A stretch of 5,585 nt of DNA from Candidatus Aphodomonas merdavium (lineage in GTDB: Bacteria > Bacillota > Clostridia > Christensenellales > Aristaeellaceae). Of the stretch, positions 1 through 5,585 are shown piece by piece. Under the pieces are notes generated by a model. It saw only the letters and a list, made by a program, of their open reading frames with translations, was not told where the DNA came from and ran no database searches. Within the stretch, counting starts at the first letter, position 1; the number at the start of each line of letters is the position of its first letter. A program made the position numbers and the translations under genes. The stretch is taken from contig DVLH01000183.1 of assembly GCA_018715585.1 (NCBI GenBank), forward strand, positions 1 through 5,585, in the 5' to 3' direction.

Positions 1-1
1 T

Positions 2-1786
2 AACGCCATCGACGAGGCGCTGGCAGGCTACTGCACCGAGATTACCGTCACGCTCCATGCGGACGGCTCGGCCAGCGTGCTGGACAACGGGCGCGGCTTC
101 CCGGTGGGCATCCATCCCAAGCTGCACCGCCCGGCCGTGGAGGTCTGCCTGACCGTGCTGCACGCGGGCGGGAAATTTGGCGGAGAAGGGTACAAGGTCT
201 CCGGCGGGCTGCACGGCGTCGGCGCATCGGTCGTCAACGCGCTCTCCAGCTGGCTGAAGGTCACCGTCTATCAAAACGGCAACATATACGAGCAGGAATA
301 CCACCGCGGCAAGATCGACTATGATCTGCGCATTGTGGGCCAGACGGACAAGACCGGCACATACATCCGCTTCCTGCCGGATGTCAAAAGCCCGCAAAAC
401 CCGGACGGCATCTTTGAGACGGGCGCATTCGAATACGAGGTGCTCAAGCAGCGCCTGCGTGAGATGGCGTTTTTGAACAAGGGCATCCGCATCCGCTTCA
501 TTGACGAGCGCGGCGGGCATGACCGCACATTCTACTACGAAGGCGGCATCAGCGAGTTCGTCAAATACCTCAACAAAAACAAAGAGCCGCTCTATCCCGA
601 GCCGATCTACATCGAGGGGAAGCGCGGCGATACGTCGATTGAGGTTGCCCTCCAGCATAACGATAGCTACCAGGAAAACGTCTTTTCCTTCTGCAACAAC
701 ATCCACACCACCGAGGGCGGCACGCACCTGGTGGGCTTCCGCACGGCGCTCACCCGCGTCATCAACGATTACGGCAAGCGCTTTAACATCCTCAAGGGCG
801 ATGACAAGCTCGAGGGCGAGGACATCCGCGAAGGGCTGGCGGCAATCGTTTCCGTCAAGCTCGTCGAGCCGCAGTTTGAGGGCCAGACGAAAATGAAGCT
901 GGGCAACAGCGAGGTGCGCGGCATGGTGGACGGCCTTGTGGCCGAGCGGCTTTCCGTTTTTCTGGAAGAAAACCCGTCCATCGCCCGGGCAATCCTGGAC
1001 CGCTGCATGAGCGCTGCGCGGGCGCGCGAGGCGGCGCGCAAGGCGCGCGAGCTGACGCGCCGCAAATCCGTGCTGGAGAGCGCGAGCCTGCCCGGCAAGC
1101 TGGCCGATTGCACGGAGCGCGACCCATCCAAATGCGAAATTTTCCTCGTGGAGGGCGACAGCGCCGGCGGATCGGCCAAGAGTGGCCGCGACCGCCATTT
1201 CCAGGCCATTTTGCCCCTGCGCGGCAAGATCCTCAACGTGGAAAAGGCGCGGCTGGACCACGTGCTGGCCAACGACGAGATCAAATCCATGATTACGGCG
1301 TTTGGCTGCGGCGTGGGCGAGGATTTCAACCTGGAAAAGCTGCGCTATCACCGCATCGTCTGTATGACGGATGCCGACGTGGACGGCAGCCATATCCGCA
1401 TTTTGCTTTTGACGTTCTTCTTCCGCTATATGCGGCCGCTGATCGAGCAGGGATACGTCTACGCGGCGCAGCCGCCGCTTTATAAAGTAACGCGCGGCAA
1501 GTTTGAAAAATACGTCTACGACGACACCGAGCTGGAGCGCGTGCTGGATGAAATCGGCCGCGAACCCAAGCCGGAAGTCCAGCGCTACAAAGGCCTTGGC
1601 GAAATGAGCGCCGAGCAGCTCTGGCAGACGACGATGGACCCGGCCAGCCGCACGATGCTGCGCGTCTCCATCGCCGACGCCATCACGGCGGACGAGACGC
1701 TCTCGCTGCTGATGGGCGGCGACGTGGAACCGCGCCGCGAGTTTATCACCGAGAACTCCACAATGGTTGTCGATTTGGACGTATAA
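2..1786 (+). CDS. gyrB: DNA gyrase subunit B, 5'-truncated by the window edge
   Basis: ATPase and TOPRIM subunit of cytoplasmic DNA gyrase, pairing with GyrA in an A2B2 complex that negatively supercoils DNA. The frame is open from base 2 to TAA at 1784-1786 (594 residues visible). The first residue, Asn, aligns with E. coli Asn46, so about 45 residues including the catalytic Glu lie outside. Fragment numbering plus 45 matches E. coli through the ATPase domain. GHKL motifs visible are DNGRG (D28-G32, the Asp73 equivalent), YKVSGGLHGVG (Y64-G74) and TGT near residue 120. The QTK loop lysine is K297. TOPRIM residues are EGDSAGG (E384) and DADVD (D457/D459/D461). RYKGLGEM and the tail follow in typical order. 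The roughly 170-residue insertion of E. coli-type GyrB is absent, as is usual outside Proteobacteria. Residue 91 is Gln where E. coli has Arg136. Identification as gyrB rather than parE rests on the motifs and on gyrA following 19 bases later. Any start inside the window, such as GTG at 77, is an artefact of truncation. Confidence 0.97.
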   Translation, partial: NAIDEALAGYCTEITVTLHADGSASVLDNGRGFPVGIHPKLHRPAVEVCLTVLHAGGKFGGEGYKVSGGLHGVGASVVNALSSWLKVTVYQNGNIYEQEYHRGKIDYDLRIVGQTDKTGTYIRFLPDVKSPQNPDGIFETGAFEYEVLKQRLREMAFLNKGIRIRFIDERGGHDRTFYYEGGISEFVKYLNKNKEPLYPEPIYIEGKRGDTSIEVALQHNDSYQENVFSFCNNIHTTEGGTHLVGFRTALTRVINDYGKRFNILKGDDKLEGEDIREGLAAIVSVKLVEPQFEGQTKMKLGNSEVRGMVDGLVAERLSVFLEENPSIARAILDRCMSAARAREAARKARELTRRKSVLESASLPGKLADCTERDPSKCEIFLVEGDSAGGSAKSGRDRHFQAILPLRGKILNVEKARLDHVLANDEIKSMITAFGCGVGEDFNLEKLRYHRIVCMTDADVDGSHIRILLLTFFFRYMRPLIEQGYVYAAQPPLYKVTRGKFEKYVYDDTELERVLDEIGREPKPEVQRYKGLGEMSAEQLWQTTMDPASRTMLRVSIADAITADETLSLLMGGDVEPRREFITENSTMVVDLDV

Positions 1787-1790
1787 GCGA

Positions 1791-1798
1791 GAAGGGGA
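1791..1798 (+). promoter_or_regulatory. Ribosome binding site of gyrA
   Basis: The 19-base gap after gyrB contains GAAGGGGA, a good Shine-Dalgarno match. Its AAGGGG core ends 8 bases before ATG at 1806. This decides the start of gyrA. The in-frame TTG at 1767 lies inside gyrB and has no comparable site, and the residues it would add do not resemble a GyrA N-terminus. The tight spacing and lack of a terminator between the genes support a gyrB-gyrA transcript. Confidence 0.85.
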
Positions 1799-1805
1799 CG
1801 CATGC

Positions 1806-4280
1806 ATGGACGGTACTGAGCGGCTTATCAACATAGACATGGAACAGGAAATGAAAAAGAGTTTCATTTCCTATGCGATGGCGGTCATTATCAACCGCGC
1901 GCTGCCGGATGCGCGCGACGGTTTGAAACCCGTGCACCGCCGTATTCTTTACGCGATGAACGAGCTGGGCATGACGCCGGACAAGCCGTTCCGCAAAAGC
2001 GCCCGTATTGTGGGCGAGGTGCTGGGCAAATACCATCCGCACGGCGATTCGTCCGTCTACAACGCGATGGTGCGCCTGGCGCAGGATTTTTCCATGCGCG
2101 CGCTGTTGGTGGACGGCCAGGGCAACTTCGGCTCCGTCGACGGCGACGGCGCGGCGGCGATGCGCTATACGGAGGCGCGCCTTTCCAAAATTGCGCTGGA
2201 ACTCGTGCGCGATTTGGACAAGGAGACGGTGGACTTCTATCCCAACTTTGACAACACGCTGATGCAGCCGGCCGTGCTGCCGGCGCGTTTTCCCAACCTG
2301 CTCGTCAACGGCTCCAACGGCATCGCCGTGGGCATGGCCACGAACATCCCTCCGCATAACCTGGGCGAGGTGATCGACGGCGTAATCTACCTGATCGACC
2401 ACCCGGATTGCACCGTGCCCGAGCTGATGCAGTTCATCAAAGGGCCAGACTTCCCCACGGGCGGCATCGTGCTGGGCAAGAGCGGCATTTACGACGCCTA
2501 TACGACGGGCCGCGGCCGCATCATCGTGCGCGCAAAGACCGAGATCGAGCCGATGGCGGCCAACCGCAGCCGCATCATCGTCACCGAGCTTCCGTATATG
2601 GTCAACAAAGCGCGGCTGATCGAAAAAATCGCCGAGCTTGTGCATGACAAGCGCTGCGATGGCATTTCCGACATCCGCGACGAGAGCGACCGCCACGGCA
2701 TGCGCATCGTCATCGAGCTTAAACGGGACGTGAACGCGGCCGTCGTGCTCAACTACCTCTACAAGCATACGCAGCTGCAGGACACGTTCGGCGCCATCAT
2801 GCTGGCGCTGGTAGACGGCAAGCCCAAAACGCTCACGCTCAAAGAGGCGCTCTCCTGCTACGTCAAGCACCAGGAGGACGTCATCCGCCGCAGGAGCGAG
2901 TACGACCTGGAGCGCGCCAAGGCGCGCGCACACATCTTGGAAGGCCTGCTCATCGCGCAGGACAACATCGACGAGGTGGTGCGCATCATCCGCGCGAGCA
3001 AGAGCGCCAACGAGGCCCGGCCGCAGCTGATGGAGCGCTTTGGCCTGACGGAAAAGCAGGCGCAGGCCATCCTCGATATGCGCCTCTCCCGCCTGACGGG
3101 CTTGGAGCGCGAGCGCCTGGAAGAGGAGCTGGGCCAGCAGCGCGAGACGATTGCCTATTTAAGCGAAGTGCTCGCCAACGAGCAGATGGTGCTGGGCATC
3201 ATCAAGACGGAGATTTCCGAAATCCGCCAGCGCTACGCCGACGCGCGGCGCACGGAGCTGACGGCCATGGACGGCGAGATTGACCCCGAGGACCTGATCG
3301 AGGAAAAGGATATGGTGGTCACGCTCACGCACTTTGGCTACGTCAAGCGCTGCGACAAGAGCGTCTACCGCGCGCAGAACCGCGGCGGGCGCGGCGTCAG
3401 CGCCCACGCCACGCGCGAGGAGGACTACGTGGAGCAGATGTTCGTCGTCAGCTCGCACGACGATATCATGTTCTTTACCAGCCGGGGCCGCTGCTACATG
3501 CTCAAATGCTACGAGATCCCGGAGGCGGGGCGCGCCGCGCGCGGCACGGCCATCGTCAACCTCTTGCAGCTGGACGGCGGCGAGAAGGTGACGGCGATGA
3601 TCCCCATCCCCGACGATTCGCAGGAGCGCAACCTCGTCATGGTCACCCGCAACGGCCTGATCAAAAAGACGGCGCTGGAGGAGTTTAAAAACCTGCGCAA
3701 GGCCGGGCTGATCGCCATCATCCTGCGCGAGGAGGACGAGCTGATCGCCGTGCGGCTGACGAACGGCCACGATGAAATCCTCATCGGCACGCGCAACGGC
3801 ATGGCCATCCGCTTCCCCGAGACGGATATCCGCCTGATGGGCCGCGCCAGCATGGGCGTCAAGTCCATCGACCTCTCGCCGGAGGATTGCGTCATCGACG
3901 CGGCCATCGTCTGGGAGGGCGCAATGGTGCTCGCCATCACCGCCAACGGCTACGGCAAGCGCACGGCGCTGGAGGAATACCGCCTGCAGAGCCGCGCCGG
4001 CAAGGGCATCCTGGCCATGAAGCTGACGGAAAAGACGGGACCGCTCGCCGCGCAGCTGCTGGCCCCGGCGGATCTGGACCTGATGCTCATCACCGACGAC
4101 GGCACGATCATCCGCATGAGCGTGGACGAGGTGCGCATGGTAGGCCGCAACACGCAGGGCGTGCGGCTGATGCGCATTGCCGAAGGCGCGCGGGTGGTCA
4201 GCGTGGCCCTTGCAGAGCCGGAGACCAAGGAGGACGACGAAGCGGAGGAAGAAGATGGCGCTAACGGTGACGACGAGTAA
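1806..4280 (+). CDS. gyrA: DNA gyrase subunit A, complete
   Basis: DNA cleavage and wrapping subunit of gyrase: its active tyrosine makes the transient 5'-phosphotyrosyl double-strand break. The product has 824 residues, a normal GyrA length. The N-terminal winged-helix breakage domain begins with ISYAMAVIINRALPDARDG and carries the quinolone region HPHGDSSVYN and catalytic Y121 in AAAMRYTE (E. coli Tyr122). Residues 413 onward, GLTEKQAQAILDMRLSRLTG, form the conserved segment of the coiled coil and C-gate. From about residue 500 six beta-pinwheel blades can be recognised. The first holds the GyrA box at residues 524-530, QNRGGRG, a variant of canonical QRRGGKG; this box separates GyrA from ParC. 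The protein ends in an acidic tail of about 19 residues. The ATG at 1806 follows a clear ribosome binding site 19 bases after gyrB, so the two are probably cotranscribed; a terminator follows at about 4321. Residue 86 (E. coli 87) is Asn instead of the usual Asp/Glu. Confidence 0.98.
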   Translation: MDGTERLINIDMEQEMKKSFISYAMAVIINRALPDARDGLKPVHRRILYAMNELGMTPDKPFRKSARIVGEVLGKYHPHGDSSVYNAMVRLAQDFSMRALLVDGQGNFGSVDGDGAAAMRYTEARLSKIALELVRDLDKETVDFYPNFDNTLMQPAVLPARFPNLLVNGSNGIAVGMATNIPPHNLGEVIDGVIYLIDHPDCTVPELMQFIKGPDFPTGGIVLGKSGIYDAYTTGRGRIIVRAKTEIEPMAANRSRIIVTELPYMVNKARLIEKIAELVHDKRCDGISDIRDESDRHGMRIVIELKRDVNAAVVLNYLYKHTQLQDTFGAIMLALVDGKPKTLTLKEALSCYVKHQEDVIRRRSEYDLERAKARAHILEGLLIAQDNIDEVVRIIRASKSANEARPQLMERFGLTEKQAQAILDMRLSRLTGLERERLEEELGQQRETIAYLSEVLANEQMVLGIIKTEISEIRQRYADARRTELTAMDGEIDPEDLIEEKDMVVTLTHFGYVKRCDKSVYRAQNRGGRGVSAHATREEDYVEQMFVVSSHDDIMFFTSRGRCYMLKCYEIPEAGRAARGTAIVNLLQLDGGEKVTAMIPIPDDSQERNLVMVTRNGLIKKTALEEFKNLRKAGLIAIILREEDELIAVRLTNGHDEILIGTRNGMAIRFPETDIRLMGRASMGVKSIDLSPEDCVIDAAIVWEGAMVLAITANGYGKRTALEEYRLQSRAGKGILAMKLTEKTGPLAAQLLAPADLDLMLITDDGTIIRMSVDEVRMVGRNTQGVRLMRIAEGARVVSVALAEPETKEDDEAEEEDGANGDDE

Positions 4281-4320
4281 CCGTCCCGCGCATATTATCA
4301 ACGGCTCCATCCTTTGAAAT

Positions 4321-4368
4321 GCCGGGCTGCTGCGCGGGGGTTCCGCGCTTCGGCCCGGCGGTTTTGTT
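4321..4368 (+). terminator. Rho-independent terminator of the gyrB-gyrA transcript
   Basis: About 40 bases after the gyrA stop lies a two-part GC stem. GCCGGG (4321-4326) pairs with CCCGGC (4354-4359), and GCGCGG (4332-4337) pairs with CCGCGC (4343-4348). The halves are separated by a symmetric 5x5 internal loop, and the apex is a five-base GGGTT loop. A T-rich tail, GTTTTGTT, follows directly. Position and polarity fit termination of gyrA. I see no similar T-tract on the opposite strand, so it is probably one-directional. The interrupted stem makes it slightly less canonical than the neighbouring - strand hairpin. Confidence 0.8.
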
Positions 4369-4433
4369 AGGTTCAGCGAAGGGGGGCAAGCGGCCGGCAG
4401 GGTGGCCCTTTTCTGCATGCGGGTCCGGCGGGT

Positions 4434-4463
4434 AAAACAAAGCGGCCCGCGCTTGCGGGCCGC
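4434..4463 (-). terminator. Rho-independent terminator of the secreted-protein gene
   Basis: A perfect 9-base-pair hairpin, GCGGCCCGC (4442-4450) with GCGGGCCGC (4455-4463), encloses a four-base loop. Read on the - strand the stem is followed by TTTGTTTT (4441 down to 4434), the expected U-tract. It lies about 35 bases after the stop of the convergent gene at 4499, so it ends that transcript before it enters gyrA. Confidence 0.88.
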
Positions 4464-4498
4464 CGGAAAGTACCTTTGCTTGCGCCTTTAAGCGCGGG

Positions 4499-5512
4499 TC
4501 AGTCGTAATAGTGCAGCGCCGTTTGGATAGCGGCTTGATGGTCGGGATCCACATTGTCGGAACCGTGCGTCTTGCTGCCGGTGAAGTGGATGCACATGAC
4601 GCCGTCGAAGTAGTCGCAATAGTCCGTCTCGCCGTGCGAAACGGCGTACATCGAGCCCGCGTACATCGTGCCGTTGACGGTGACGATGACCGGCCGGCGC
4701 ACATAGGAACCGATAATGCCGGAAATCTTGGCCGCGTCGGCGGCGGAGGCGGGAATGACGTCCGCATGGTAGGAGCCGTTGATGTATTTGGCCGTCCAGC
4801 GGATGCCGGATTTGCAGTCGAGGATGGACATCGAGGAGCAGCTGTTCATGAGATTATAGCCGTCGTAGAACCACTGCAGCTCATGAACCTTCCCGGAAGA
4901 AGACGAGGAAGAAGACGAAGAACTGCTGTCCGCAGCCGTGGAGCCGAAAATACAGCGGATGGTGCCATTGCCGGCGATGCCGTCCACCGTCAACCCTCGT
5001 GCCTTTTGAAAGCTCTTCACGGCCGCTTCCGTCTTGGCTCCGAAAATGCCGTCGCATTTGTCGGAGAGGTAACCGAGAATGGTCAGCGCTTTTTGCAGCT
5101 TGACCACATCGTCACCACGGTCGCCTTCCCGCGTAGGAGCGGGGGGCGTGCCCAGCTGGGCGATGGTCGTTTCCGAAATCGAGGAAGAGGAAGAACTAGA
5201 GCTCGAGCTGGAGCTTGAGCTGGAGCCGGAACTGCTTCCGGAGGAAACGGGGTTCTTGGAAGAGACGTACTTTTTTGAAACGTAGCCATATACCACGCCG
5301 TATTTGACGTAATACCAGCCGTCTTCTTCGTCGAGAATGGTAAGTGCGCTGCCGTATTTGGGACATTTCAAAGCCTTGGCAGAGGTGGAAGGCTCTTCTC
5401 TTATGTAGAGGCCAGTCGACGTGACGTAACCCGTCCATGACGCCGCCGCCGTCGCGGCAAAACCGAATACCATGGAGAGTAACAACAACGCCGAGATACT
5501 TTTGCGAAGCAT
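4499..5512 (-). CDS. Secreted SH3b / peptidoglycan-binding protein with an uncharacterised C-terminal domain
   Basis: The 337-residue product is predicted to be exported and bound to the cell wall. Residues 1-24 are a signal peptide: MLRK, a hydrophobic stretch, and ATAAA as a likely signal peptidase I site before S25. Residues about 26-84 look like a bacterial SH3 (SH3b) domain (GLYIREEPSTSAKAL, DGWYYVKYG, YGYVSKKYV). A Ser/Gly linker follows (90-111). Residues about 129-190 are a peptidoglycan-binding type 1 domain (GDRGDDVVKLQKAL, DGIFGAKTEAAVKSFQ, GLTVDGIAG). A second linker (196-206) has 11 serines. Residues about 210-337 form a C-terminal domain with HADVIP, SHGETD, CIHFTGSKTHG and DPDHQ. 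From memory this resembles a conserved domain in clostridial cell-wall proteins, but I know of no assigned function. There are seven cysteines (50, 153, 187, 225, 233, 299, 307) and no LPXTG anchor. The ATG at 5512 has an excellent ribosome binding site and promoter. A wall hydrolase or wall-modifying role is inference from the domains only. Confidence 0.9.
   Translation of the reverse strand: MLRKSISALLLLSMVFGFAATAAASWTGYVTSTGLYIREEPSTSAKALKCPKYGSALTILDEEDGWYYVKYGVVYGYVSKKYVSSKNPVSSGSSSGSSSSSSSSSSSSSSSISETTIAQLGTPPAPTREGDRGDDVVKLQKALTILGYLSDKCDGIFGAKTEAAVKSFQKARGLTVDGIAGNGTIRCIFGSTAADSSSSSSSSSSSGKVHELQWFYDGYNLMNSCSSMSILDCKSGIRWTAKYINGSYHADVIPASAADAAKISGIIGSYVRRPVIVTVNGTMYAGSMYAVSHGETDYCDYFDGVMCIHFTGSKTHGSDNVDPDHQAAIQTALHYYD
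4895..4927 (-). repeat. Second poly-serine linker, with a 12-base tandem duplication
   Basis: These bases encode 11 consecutive serines (residues 196-206) between the peptidoglycan-binding domain and the C-terminal domain. Within it the + strand 12-mer GGAAGAAGACGA occurs twice in perfect tandem (4895-4906 and 4907-4918). The repeat length is a multiple of three, so gain or loss of a unit would only lengthen or shorten the linker. Confidence 0.85.
5180..5245 (-). repeat. First Ser/Gly linker, with a degenerate hexanucleotide repeat
   Basis: These bases encode residues 90-111, a Ser/Gly stretch ending in 15 consecutive serines, which links the SH3b and peptidoglycan-binding domains. On the + strand, positions 5193-5234 consist of seven tandem hexamers of the type GAGCTN. 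Four are exact (5199-5222) and the flanking ones carry one or two changes. In the coding sense the hexamer is TCN alternating with AGY, two codon families for serine. Unit changes would stay in frame. Confidence 0.85.
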
Positions 5513-5518
5513 ATCGAA

Positions 5519-5527
5519 CCTCCTTTT
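5519..5527 (-). promoter_or_regulatory. Ribosome binding site of the secreted-protein gene
   Basis: On the - strand AAAAGGAGG is followed by six bases (TTCGAT) and then ATG at 5512. This is a near-perfect Shine-Dalgarno sequence at good spacing. It fixes the start codon and predicts efficient translation. Confidence 0.93.
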
Positions 5528-5541
5528 GTAAGCCTACCGTC

Positions 5542-5570
5542 AATATATTACAAATTTATTTCCTTGTCAA
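5542..5570 (-). promoter_or_regulatory. Sigma-A-type promoter of the secreted-protein gene
   Basis: Read on the - strand, a perfect -35 box TTGACA (5570-5565) is followed by a 17-base AT-rich spacer and the -10 box TATATT (5547-5542), which matches five of six bases of TATAAT. Transcription should start near 5535, giving a leader of about 23 bases that holds the ribosome binding site and little else. The surrounding AT-rich stretch contrasts with the GC-rich genes. No operator-like palindrome is evident, so constitutive housekeeping expression is the simplest reading. Confidence 0.88.
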
Positions 5571-5585
5571 GCCAGAATATTAAGA

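Noticed and set aside
1767..1805. Upstream TTG start extending GyrA by 13 residues
   Set aside because: It would overlap gyrB, lacks a ribosome binding site, and the added residues are unlike GyrA N-termini. ATG at 1806 has AAGGGG at proper spacing.
1746..2933. Long open frame (395 codons) antisense to gyrA
   Set aside because: It lies wholly within gyrA apart from its end, has a His/Val/Ala-rich composition typical of a reverse-frame reading of GC-biased codons, has no recognisable domain, and gyrA itself is unambiguous.
2..4280. The pair being topoisomerase IV (parE-parC) instead of gyrase
   Set aside because: A GyrA-box-like QNRGGRG and six pinwheel blades are present in the A subunit, which indicates gyrase.
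3159..4418. Second long open frame (419 codons) antisense to the gyrA C-terminal region
   Set aside because: Same composition artefact; it also runs through the gyrBA terminator and shows no recognisable domain.
4442..4463. Perfect GC palindrome as an operator or attachment site
   Set aside because: The adjacent T-tract on the - strand and its place just after the convergent gene explain it fully as a terminator.
4502..4885. C-terminal domain being a YkuD L,D-transpeptidase
   Set aside because: Although such domains often accompany peptidoglycan-binding modules, the YkuD signature with SxGC near the C-terminus is absent; the single THG and CIHF do not fit that motif.
4511..5218. Open frame of 235 codons on the + strand opposite the secreted-protein gene
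   Set aside because: The opposite strand encodes a coherent protein with signal peptide, two recognisable domains, ribosome binding site and promoter. The + frame has low-complexity Gly/Arg/Val content and no such support.

Overview
The window holds three protein genes from a GC-rich bacterium. They are the 3' part of gyrB (cut by the left edge), a complete gyrA directly behind it on the + strand, and a complete secreted cell-wall-type protein gene on the - strand that converges on gyrA. The window stops just upstream of the promoter of this third gene.

The organism is probably a member of the Firmicutes, most likely a GC-rich Clostridia lineage (inference). Adjacent gyrB-gyrA is common in that phylum, although not unique to it. 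The visible GyrB lacks the large TOPRIM-region insertion of the enterobacterial enzyme. The ribosome binding sites are strong AGGAGG/AAGGGG types, and the - strand promoter is nearly consensus sigma-A (TTGACA-17-TATATT). The secreted protein combines an SH3b domain, a peptidoglycan-binding domain and a C-terminal domain that I recall mainly from clostridial proteins. No species can be named from this sequence.

Layout: gyrB 2-1786, a 19-base gap carrying the gyrA ribosome binding site, and gyrA 1806-4280. The 218-base convergent intergenic region (4281-4498) carries a + strand terminator for gyrBA (about 4321-4368) and a - strand terminator for the secreted protein (about 4434-4463), with nothing recognisable between or around them. 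The secreted protein occupies 4499-5512 (-), with its ribosome binding site at 5519-5527 and promoter at 5542-5570.

GyrB (ATPase/TOPRIM) and GyrA (DNA cleavage/wrapping) form the A2B2 DNA gyrase, which introduces negative supercoils. The - strand gene is a separate transcription unit with no evident functional link to gyrase. The points most worth a second look are two substitutions at classic drug-contact positions of gyrase (GyrB Arg136 equivalent is Gln; GyrA Asp87 equivalent is Asn) and the Cys/His-rich C-terminal domain of the secreted protein, whose function I do not know. No mobile element, CRISPR array, RNA gene or clearly novel multi-gene system is visible.
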